Part shown: piece after piece, positions 6,550 through 11,855 of the stretch
How positions within the stretch are numbered: position 1 is the stretch's first letter
Layout of the letters: each line of letters starts with the position of its first letter
Source of the DNA: CADEED01 sp035701825
GTDB lineage: Bacteria > Pseudomonadota > Gammaproteobacteria > Steroidobacterales > Steroidobacteraceae
Reading direction: 5' to 3'
DNA: 11,855 bases
Assembly: GCA_035701825.1 (NCBI GenBank)
Contig: DASSRK010000133.1
Location: forward strand, 1-11,855
Notes under the pieces: generated by a model
The model's database searches: none
What the model saw: the letters and a program-made list of their open reading frames with translations, nothing else
What the model was told of the DNA's origin: nothing
Translations under genes and position numbers: made by a program

Positions 6550-8340
6550 ATGAGCATCAACCCGATCGACCTTGCGGCCGCCGCCGAGGGTGTTCTCAAC
6601 CACCAGTACCTGCAGCAGCGCGAACGGCTGCTGGCCGCCTCCGCCCAGGCGAGCCGGCTGCTGCTCGAGTCGCCCAACGCCATGGAAGTCATGCCCGAGG
6701 TCCTGCGCCTGCTGGGCGAGGCCGCGCAGGTCGACCGCACCGCGCTGGCCTTCGCCGAGATCGGACCCAACGGCGAGAAGTGGCTCAAGATCAAGGCCGA
6801 GTGGATCAGCGAGTCGGTGCAGTGCCACTGCGACGACGACGACGACGGCACCTGGAAGGAGCCGCGCGCCGACCAGTTCTGCTCCATGCTCATGGCCGGC
6901 AAGAGCGTGGTGTTCTGCCCCGAGGCCATGCGGGGCTACGATGGCGCCAGCATTACGAGCGAGCAGGCGCGCACCTCGGCCATCGTGCCCATCCTCGTCG
7001 ATGGCGACTACGTCGGCGCCATCGGCTTCGACGACTGGCAGCGCGTGCGCGAGTTCGATTCCTCCATCGTGTCCGCGCTCGAGATCGCCGCGGGCCTGGT
7101 CGGCGCCGCACTGCACCGTGAACGCCTGCTCGAGACCGTGCGCGTCGAGCGCGAGCGCGCCGCCGAAGAACGCCTCACCCAGCTCGGCCGCGCCAACGCG
7201 CTGCTGCGCGAGAACCTGGTGCGCCTGGCGCGCGATCCGGATCCGCAGGACTTCGTGCAGAACATCCTGCTCGACGCCACGCGCCAGATGGAGGCCGCGG
7301 CGGCCTACGCCATCGGCTTCGACCCGGCCGCCAACCACTGGCGCTGCTTCGTGCACGTCGAGAACGGCGTCGCCGGCACGCCGCCCTTCCAGGTGACCGC
7401 CACCCCGGAAGAAACCCGCATCGTCGAGGTACTCAAGGAATTCAAGGAGCCGGTGTTCTACCCGCTCGAGCCGCTCGACAAGCTGCTGTGGCCCGGTTTC
7501 GCCGATTGGCACGAGCGCGAAGGCCACAAGAGCGCCTACCTGCTGCCGCTGGTATTCGGAGACGGCACCAGCAAGGGCTGCATTGGCCTCGTGTTCCGCC
7601 AGGCGACCGCGCTCAATGCCGAGCGCGCCGAGCTCGCCCTCGCGATCGCCCACCAGGTCACGCTGTGCATCGGCCTCAAGAAGCTCGGCATGGCGGCCAA
7701 GAACGCCGCGGTGCTCGCCGAGCGCAACCGCATCGGCCAGGAAATCCACGACGGCCTCGCGCAGGGATTCACCGGCATCCTCATGCAGCTCGGCGCCGCC
7801 GAGGAAGCCATGCGCGAGTGCAAGCGCGAGTCGCCGCTGCCTGCCATCCTCACGCGCATCCGCGATCTCGCCAAGGACGGGCTCGCCGAGGCACGCCGCT
7901 CGGTCATGGCGCTGCGCCCGGACCAGACCCGCCGCGTCGGGCTCGAGCTCGCGCTCAAGCAGCTCGCCGACCGCTCCACCGTCGACGGCCGCGTCGCCTG
8001 CAGCTTCGAAGGCGCGCTCAGCGGCGACGGCCTCGCGCCCGAACGCCAGCACGAGCTGCTGCGCATCGCGCAGGAAGCCGTCAGCAACGCCGTGCGCCAC
8101 GCGCGCCCGGGCACCATCCGCATCCTGCTCGAGGAAGAAGCCGCGCTGTGGCGCCTGTCGGTCATCGATGACGGCCGCGGCATGACGCTGCTGCCCGAGC
8201 TCTACGCCAGCCAGGGTTACGGCCTCAACAACATGCGCGAGCGGGCCGGCGCCATCGGCGGGCAGTTCCGCATCGAGAGTGGCGCCGGCGCGGGAACCCG
8301 CGTGATCGTCACCCTGCCCCGTCCCGCCAGCCTTTCCTAG
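6550..8340 (+). CDS. Cytoplasmic two-component sensor histidine kinase, GAF-GAF-HisKA_3-HATPase (NarL-type)
   Basis: This 596-residue protein has no transmembrane segment, so it should sense a soluble or intracellular signal and phosphorylate the regulator encoded 9 bases downstream. A first GAF-like domain spans about 33-185, a charged coiled linker about 189-225 (HRERLLETVRVERERAAEE), and a second GAF-like domain about 225-385. The HisKA_3 dimerisation region has ERNRIGQEIHDGLAQGF, with H400 as the phosphorylated histidine. The HATPase domain has N-box EAVSNAVRHA (N513), DDGRGM (540-545) and GYGLNNMRERAGAIGG (556-571). The first GAF domain has a Cys/His group, C92-H93-C94, C111 and C123, with five Asp codons in a row (95-99), which might bind metal or respond to redox; this is inference. 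The ATG at 6550 is chosen because earlier in-frame ATGs (for example 6502) lie inside the inverted repeat. No strong ribosome site is visible. The ligand is unknown. Confidence 0.93.
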   Translation: MSINPIDLAAAAEGVLNHQYLQQRERLLAASAQASRLLLESPNAMEVMPEVLRLLGEAAQVDRTALAFAEIGPNGEKWLKIKAEWISESVQCHCDDDDDGTWKEPRADQFCSMLMAGKSVVFCPEAMRGYDGASITSEQARTSAIVPILVDGDYVGAIGFDDWQRVREFDSSIVSALEIAAGLVGAALHRERLLETVRVERERAAEERLTQLGRANALLRENLVRLARDPDPQDFVQNILLDATRQMEAAAAYAIGFDPAANHWRCFVHVENGVAGTPPFQVTATPEETRIVEVLKEFKEPVFYPLEPLDKLLWPGFADWHEREGHKSAYLLPLVFGDGTSKGCIGLVFRQATALNAERAELALAIAHQVTLCIGLKKLGMAAKNAAVLAERNRIGQEIHDGLAQGFTGILMQLGAAEEAMRECKRESPLPAILTRIRDLAKDGLAEARRSVMALRPDQTRRVGLELALKQLADRSTVDGRVACSFEGALSGDGLAPERQHELLRIAQEAVSNAVRHARPGTIRILLEEEAALWRLSVIDDGRGMTLLPELYASQGYGLNNMRERAGAIGGQFRIESGAGAGTRVIVTLPRPASLS

Positions 8341-8349
8341 AACTTCTCC

Positions 8350-8997
8350 ATGACCGCAGTCGCCAAACTACCTACCCGCAAGATCAACGTCATCCTCGCC
8401 GACGACCACCCGGTGGTGCGCGACGGCCTCGCGGCCATCGTCAACCAGCAGCCCGACATGAAGGTGGTGGCCGAGGCCGGCGACGGCGCCGAGGCACTCG
8501 AGCTGTATGAGCAGCACCTGCCGGACGTCATGGTGCTCGACCTGCGCATGCCGAAACTCGACGGCGCCGCGGTGGTGCAGAAGGTGCTGGAGAAGCACCC
8601 CAAGGCCTGCCTGCTGATCATGACCACCTACGACGGCGACGAGGACATCTTCCGGTCGCTCAGCCAGGGCGCCAAGGGCTATCTACTGAAGGATGCGCCG
8701 CGCACCGAGATCCTCTCGGCGATCCGCGCCGTGGCCGAAGACCGGCCGTACACCTCGTCCAGCGTGGCCGCCAAGGCGCTGCAGCGCATGTCCAAGCCCT
8801 CGTTGACCACGCGCGAGCTCGACGTGCTGCAGCTGGTCGCCGAGGGCCGTTCCAACAAGGACATCGCGCGCCGGCTGCAGATCACCGAGGGCACCGCCAA
8901 GACGCACGTCAAGGCCATCCTCGCCAAGCTCGATGCGATCTCGCGCACCGAGGCCGTGGCCGTCGCCCACAAGCGCGGTCTGATCCGCCTCAGTTGA
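8350..8997 (+). CDS. Response regulator, NarL/FixJ type with LuxR helix-turn-helix
   Basis: This 215-residue protein is the partner of the preceding kinase. The receiver domain (about 12-128) carries the acidic pair D18 and D19 in LADDHPVVRDGL, phosphorylated D64 in VMVLDLRMPKLDG, T92/T93 and K114 in GYLLKDAP. The C-terminal LuxR-type DNA-binding domain (about 150-212) has LTTRELDVLQLVAEGRSNKD and ITEGTAKTHVKAILAKL. Length and layout are standard for a transcription activator or repressor of this family. The 9-base gap after the kinase stop indicates one transcript. Its targets are unknown; the efflux operon upstream is a reasonable candidate because of position, but no matching operator site could be recognised. 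Confidence 0.95.
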   Translation: MTAVAKLPTRKINVILADDHPVVRDGLAAIVNQQPDMKVVAEAGDGAEALELYEQHLPDVMVLDLRMPKLDGAAVVQKVLEKHPKACLLIMTTYDGDEDIFRSLSQGAKGYLLKDAPRTEILSAIRAVAEDRPYTSSSVAAKALQRMSKPSLTTRELDVLQLVAEGRSNKDIARRLQITEGTAKTHVKAILAKLDAISRTEAVAVAHKRGLIRLS

Positions 8998-9012
8998 CCG
9001 GGCCGGCGACGG

Positions 9013-9033
9013 GGCCGGGATGGAATTCCGGCC
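9013..9033. terminator. Possible bidirectional hairpin between convergent genes
   Basis: GGCCGG at 9013-9018 pairs with CCGGCC at 9028-9033 around a nine-base loop. It lies in the 36-base gap between the stop of the response regulator and the stop of the minus-strand acetyltransferase, where a shared terminator would be expected. The stem is short and there is no clear run of T on either side, so it may only support Rho-dependent ending or 3'-end stability. Confidence 0.35.
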
Positions 9034-9540
9034 TCATTTCGGTTTCACCCAGCGCCACACCGGCCCGTCATTCGGGTCGATGATCTCGCCCGCTTTCTGG
9101 AAGCCGCACTTGGTGAGCACGCGCGTCGAGGCGTTCGCGACGGGCAGCGTGTGCGCGCGCACCAGCCGCACCGCCGGGTGGTTGTAGGCGAAGTTGACCA
9201 GCGCCCCCGCGGCCTCGGTGGCGTAGCCCTTGCCCTGGTGTTCCTCGTCGATGGCGTAGGCGATCTCGACCTCTCCGTTCGCGTCCGGTGGCCCCGTGTA
9301 ACCGCCCGTACCGATCACCACGCCGCTGCCGCGATGCCGGATGGCGAAGCCATGCACCCAGGGATCGATGTTGGCCGAGGCTTCGAGCCGCGCCAGCCAC
9401 TCCGGCGACACTTCCTTGCGGTATTCCGGCGGCATGGTTTCCAGGTAGGCCCGCGTTTCGTCGCGCGTCTTCCCCACGAGCTCGAGGCGCTCCGTCTGCA
9501 CGACGGGCACTTCCTCGACCGGCTGCCCCCCGACGCTCAC
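9034..9540 (-). CDS. GNAT-family N-acetyltransferase (RimJ/RimL-like, Acetyltransf_3)
   Basis: From GTG 9540 this gives 168 residues. The N-terminal TERLELVGKT (about 16-25) is the typical first strand of RimJ/RimL-type acetyltransferases. The acetyl-CoA binding motif is QGKGYA (Q102, G105, A107) in EIAYAIDEEHQGKGYATEA, and the late motif NASTRVLTKCGF (136-147) is also standard. The acceptor substrate cannot be told; members acetylate protein N-termini, antibiotics or small amines. The start is uncertain: GTG 9540 overlaps the stop of a small upstream ORF as GTGA, which suggests coupling, while GTG 9510 or 9501 would also give a normal family N-terminus. The open frame continues to an ATG at 9939, but that would cross the divergent neighbour by about 200 bases and is rejected. 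The gene converges on the two-component operon. Confidence 0.88.
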   Translation of the reverse strand: MSVGGQPVEEVPVVQTERLELVGKTRDETRAYLETMPPEYRKEVSPEWLARLEASANIDPWVHGFAIRHRGSGVVIGTGGYTGPPDANGEVEIAYAIDEEHQGKGYATEAAGALVNFAYNHPAVRLVRAHTLPVANASTRVLTKCGFQKAGEIIDPNDGPVWRWVKPK

Positions 9541-9617
9541 TGCGCGCTGGCGCGCAACCCGCGCAGCGCCGCGATGGGCAGGAATCCGCCGACGACGAGA
9601 CCCGTGATCTTGAGCAT
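9537..9617 (-). CDS. Candidate 26-residue hydrophobic small protein or leader peptide upstream of the GNAT gene
   Basis: An ATG at 9617-9615 opens a 26-codon frame that ends TGA at 9539-9537, overlapping the GTG start of the acetyltransferase by four bases. Of its 26 codons, 24 end in G or C, matching the real genes here. The predicted peptide has a hydrophobic stretch (GLVVGGFLPIAAL) followed by Arg residues, like a short single-pass segment or the start of a signal peptide. GAGAG upstream is a weak ribosome site. No family is recognised. It may be a translated leader coupling expression of the acetyltransferase, a small membrane protein, or chance in GC-rich DNA. Confidence 0.35.
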   Translation of the reverse strand: MLKITGLVVGGFLPIAALRGLRASAQ

Positions 9618-9742
9618 GGGAACGACTCTCGCCGATTTGCGGCAAGTGTTTCAACCCGCTGGAGATTCGTGGCCTATACAGTCTTGCGCGGCGCGGACTA
9701 CTGAATGGACGCGATTCGCCACGCACCGCTAAGGTCGCCGCC
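9618..9742. promoter_or_regulatory. Divergent promoter region between the acetyltransferase unit and the right-hand operon
   Basis: These 125 bases separate two divergent units and are visibly less GC-rich than the surrounding genes, so both promoters should lie here. A plus-strand TATACA at 9675-9680 is the best minus-10 candidate, but no good minus-35 is found at 16-18 bases. On the minus strand TTGAAA (9654 to 9649) could be a minus-35, without a clear minus-10. AAGG at 9731-9734 is a ribosome site for the ATG at 9743. The functional claim rests on gene orientation. Confidence 0.4.
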
Positions 9743-10057
9743 ATGACCACCAAGCGCAGCAAATACGACCCCCTCGCCCCCTCGCGCCTCGCACGCTGGC
9801 TCGTGCTGCGCGACATGTTCCACAACGTGCTCGACTCCACCGAGCTGCCTCCCGGCACCGACCTGCGGCGCGCCTTCGCCGACGGCCTCGCGCAACTCGA
9901 GCGCGCGGGCTGGCACAGCGAAGGGGCCAGCGGCGGCATGGTCTTTGTTAGGCGCGGCGGCGAACGGCGCCTGTTCGCGGTCCACGAGCACGATCCGCAC
10001 GAGCCGCTGCCGCCGGGTCATGGTGCGCCGGCAGGCCGCTGCCTCACCTGCGAGTAG
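9743..10057 (+). CDS. Uncharacterised 104-residue protein
   Basis: I do not recognise this protein. It is 104 residues, with no signal peptide or membrane segment. The first two thirds look like a small folded domain: SRLARWLVLRDMFHNVL (14-30), DLRRAFADGLAQLERAGW (40-57), then two probable beta strands (GGMVFVRR and RRLFAVHEHD). The tail is rich in His and Pro (HEHDPHEPLPPGHG) and ends CLTCE, so metal binding is possible but not shown. Codon use matches its neighbours, and AAGG lies 8 bases before the ATG, so it is a real gene. Its stop is 34 bases before the arginase-like gene on the same strand, suggesting one transcript. Confidence 0.8.
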   Translation: MTTKRSKYDPLAPSRLARWLVLRDMFHNVLDSTELPPGTDLRRAFADGLAQLERAGWHSEGASGGMVFVRRGGERRLFAVHEHDPHEPLPPGHGAPAGRCLTCE

Positions 10058-10091
10058 CGTTCGAACCACGAACCGGCTAGCTTCCGGTGCG

Positions 10092-10901
10092 ATGCCGAAG
10101 CCAGCGCTCATCGTGTACCAGGGCCGAGCCGGCGACCGGAATGGTCGCGGCACGGCCGGCGCGCGCGTACTCGGCAATGCGCTGGCCCGTAGACTCAATC
10201 TCGAACCCCGGGTCGTCGGCGTCGAAAGCGAGCCGCTTCCGACCACCCTGTGGGACGAGCAGCTGTCCGCCGCCCGCAGCGACCTGCGCGCGCTCTCCGA
10301 CATGCTGGCGCCGTTGCTGGCCGATGGCGTGCGTTGCATCAGCGCCATCGGGCGTTGCGCCGCCGGGCTCGCGACCGTTCCGGCCGTGGTGCGCCACCAT
10401 GGACAGGCCTGCGTGGTGTGGTTCGATGCCCACGGCGATTCGAACCTGCCGAGCTCCAACGCGGTGCCCTATCTCGGCGGCATGGTCATCACCGGCGCCG
10501 CCGGCCACTGGGACAGCGGGCTCGGCAGCGGCCTGTCGATCGGAAACGTCGTGCTGGTCGGCGCCCGCGACCTGGATCCGCACGAAAAGCAGCTCATCAC
10601 GAGCGGAGTGCTCACGCTGCTGCCGCCCGGTCCCGGCCTCGCCGAGCGCCTCGGCAAGTTCGTGGGCAACCGCGAGGTGTACGTGCACCTGGATTGCGAC
10701 GTGCTCGAGCCCGGCGTGGTGCCGCTGGAATACGAAGTCACCGGCGGCCTCAGCCTGGCGGACCTGCATGCCTGCGCGGTGGAGCTGGCGCGGCGCACGG
10801 TGCTCGGCGTCGAGATCGCCGAGTTCGAATCCACGTGGGCCGATGGCCGTCGCGGCGATCCGGACGTACTCATCGACGCGATCGAGCCGCTGCTGATTTG
10901 A
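10092..10901 (+). CDS. Arginase/ureohydrolase-superfamily protein with altered metal-site motifs
   Basis: This 269-residue protein belongs to the arginase/agmatinase/formiminoglutamase fold, whose members hydrolyse guanidino or formimino groups with two Mn ions. Visible ligands are D112, H114 and D116 in WFDAHGDSN, D201 and D203 in HLDCDVLEPG, and E244 in VEIAEFE. The first motif, usually GGDHS with a Mn-binding His, is replaced by GRCAAG (87-92), and the active-site LHG is LGG (128-130). I recall that some short arginase-family proteins carry GNC at the first motif, so this may be a subfamily trait rather than decay. The substrate is unknown and activity is uncertain. The ATG at 10092 is chosen because family resemblance begins there (ALIVYQGRAGDRN); the frame runs back to 9945 but overlaps the previous gene. 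It lies 20 bases before the next gene, probably the same operon. Confidence 0.9.
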   Translation: MPKPALIVYQGRAGDRNGRGTAGARVLGNALARRLNLEPRVVGVESEPLPTTLWDEQLSAARSDLRALSDMLAPLLADGVRCISAIGRCAAGLATVPAVVRHHGQACVVWFDAHGDSNLPSSNAVPYLGGMVITGAAGHWDSGLGSGLSIGNVVLVGARDLDPHEKQLITSGVLTLLPPGPGLAERLGKFVGNREVYVHLDCDVLEPGVVPLEYEVTGGLSLADLHACAVELARRTVLGVEIAEFESTWADGRRGDPDVLIDAIEPLLI

Positions 10902-10921
10902 ACCACCGGTCAGGGGGACAC

Positions 10922-11855
10922 ATGAGGGAAAGACTGGCCGCGGCCTTCGCCGCGCTGGCGCTGTGCATCGCCGGATCGGCGTCGGCCTACGAGAACTTCC
11001 GCGTGGCCATCTACTGCCGCGCACAGGAAGTGCAGAAGATGGCGGACCCGAAGTGGCTCGAGGACAGCTGGAACGCCATCTCGCGCGAGGTGCACGTCGA
11101 CAGGATCTACATCGAGACGCACCGCGACCGCATCCTGGTCGACGATGCCACGCTCGAGGCCGCGAAGAAGTTCTTCGCATCGAAGGGCGTGCAGGTGGCG
11201 GGCGGCATCACCTTCACGGTGAGCGAGCCGAATCGCTTCGAGACTTTCTCGTATTCGAACCCCGAGCACCGCAAGGCCGTGCAGCGGATCGCCGAGCACA
11301 CAGCGAGGCACTTCGACGAGTTCATCCTCGACGACTTCTTCTTCACCAGCACCAAGTCCGACTACGACGTCAAGGCGAAGGGCGCTCGCAGCTGGACCGA
11401 CTATCGCCTCGCCGTCATGGAGGACGCCGCGAAGAACCTGGTGCTCGGGCCGGCGAAGCGCGTGAACCCGAAGGTCAAGGTGGTCATCAAGTATCCGAAC
11501 TGGTACGACCATTTCCCGGCGCTGGGCTTCAACCTGGCGCGCGGACCGAAGCTGTTCGACGGCATCTACACCGGCACCGAGACGCGCGACGCCGTGCGCA
11601 GCGCGCAGCACCTGCAGCCCTACCTCGGCTACGAGATCATGCGCTACTTCTCCAACATCGCCCCCGGGCGCAATGGCGGCGGCTGGGTGGACACCGGCGG
11701 CGCGACTTACTACGACCGCTACGCCGAACAGCTGTGGATGACGCTGTTCGCGCGCGCCGCGCCCGAGGTCACGCTGTTCGACATCCGCCAGATGCTCTAT
11801 CCACTGGACCCGAAGAAGAGCGCGCCGCGGCAGTCGCTGCCCACCAGCTTCAGCT
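10922..11855 (+). CDS. Secreted TIM-barrel glycosidase-like protein, C-terminus cut off
   Basis: This frame runs 311 complete codons from ATG 10922 to the window edge without a stop. AGGGGG at 10912-10917 is its ribosome site. Residues 1-22 form a clear Sec signal peptide ending ASA before YENF, so the protein is exported. The mature part has short strands followed by acidic motifs: RIYIETHRDR, GGITFTVSEP, FDEFILDDFFFT (D137, D138), VVIKYPNWYDHF, and DGIYTGTETRD (E220). Strand-end Asp/Glu pairs in this pattern suggest a (beta/alpha)8 glycoside-hydrolase-like barrel with D137/D138 and E220 as candidate catalytic acids. I recall similar uncharacterised proteins in Bacteroidetes and Firmicutes but cannot name a family with confidence. 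It is third in the operon starting at 9743, an odd partner for an arginase-type protein. Confidence 0.85.
   Translation, partial: MRERLAAAFAALALCIAGSASAYENFRVAIYCRAQEVQKMADPKWLEDSWNAISREVHVDRIYIETHRDRILVDDATLEAAKKFFASKGVQVAGGITFTVSEPNRFETFSYSNPEHRKAVQRIAEHTARHFDEFILDDFFFTSTKSDYDVKAKGARSWTDYRLAVMEDAAKNLVLGPAKRVNPKVKVVIKYPNWYDHFPALGFNLARGPKLFDGIYTGTETRDAVRSAQHLQPYLGYEIMRYFSNIAPGRNGGGWVDTGGATYYDRYAEQLWMTLFARAAPEVTLFDIRQMLYPLDPKKSAPRQSLPTSFS

Noticed and set aside
4800..6929. Minus-strand open frame of about 700 codons spanning the channel gene and both its boundaries
   Set aside because: It crosses the ends of three plus-strand genes and the inverted repeat, has no recognisable domain, and is low-complexity Arg/Ala/Gly. 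A compositional shadow.
6472..8100. Minus-strand open frame of about 540 codons opposite the kinase gene
   Set aside because: The plus strand encodes an intact kinase with all catalytic boxes; the antisense product is rich in Ala, His, Glu and Gly and shows no family motif.
9945..10091. N-terminal extension of the arginase-like frame overlapping the 104-residue gene
   Set aside because: It overlaps the preceding gene by over 100 bases in another frame, and the family fold begins right after ATG 10092.
1..11855. CRISPR array, tRNA, rRNA, IS element or toxin-antitoxin pair
   Set aside because: No regularly spaced repeats, no cloverleaf or rRNA-like sequence, no transposase or integrase motifs, and no paired small genes of toxin-antitoxin type were seen on either strand.

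Overview
The window is GC-rich DNA with strong G/C preference at third codon positions, tightly packed genes, Sec and lipoprotein signals, and a tripartite outer-membrane efflux system. This fits a Gram-negative proteobacterium, most likely a high-GC gamma- or betaproteobacterium. No rRNA, tRNA, CRISPR array, transposase gene or phage gene was seen.

Layout. (1) At 1-290 on the minus strand lies the N-terminal half of a MESH1-type HD hydrolase, cut by the window edge. (2) At 579-6422 on the plus strand is a complete RND multidrug efflux operon: periplasmic adaptor lipoprotein, inner-membrane HAE1 transporter of the MexF/BpeF type, and NodT/OprM-type outer-membrane lipoprotein. (3) At 6550-8997 on the plus strand is a cytoplasmic two-component pair: a GAF-GAF-HisKA_3-HATPase kinase followed 9 nt later by a NarL/LuxR-type response regulator. 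(4) Convergent to it, on the minus strand, is a GNAT acetyltransferase with a possible 26-residue leader ORF (9034-9617). (5) Divergent from that, on the plus strand from 9743, are an unrecognised 104-residue protein, a short arginase-superfamily protein with altered metal-site motifs, and a secreted protein that looks like a TIM-barrel glycosidase and runs off the right edge.

Two intergenic repeats interrupt the plus-strand pump/kinase block. A three-armed REP-like hairpin repeat (1747-1813) separates adaptor and transporter. A 90-bp element with perfect 30-bp inverted arms (6437-6526) separates the outer-membrane gene from the kinase. Both look like REP/REPIN-type elements and could set mRNA stability or stoichiometry in the block.

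How the genes may work together: adaptor, transporter and outer-membrane factor form one export machine. The downstream kinase and regulator signal from a soluble cytoplasmic cue and are candidate regulators of the pump, though this rests only on position. The right-hand cluster (9743 to the edge) looks like one transcription unit of unknown purpose. No clear new defence or mobile system is visible. The most unusual items are the 90-bp element, a sharply bounded codon-usage patch inside the transporter gene, the possible small ORF coupled to the GNAT gene, and the uncharacterised right-hand operon.
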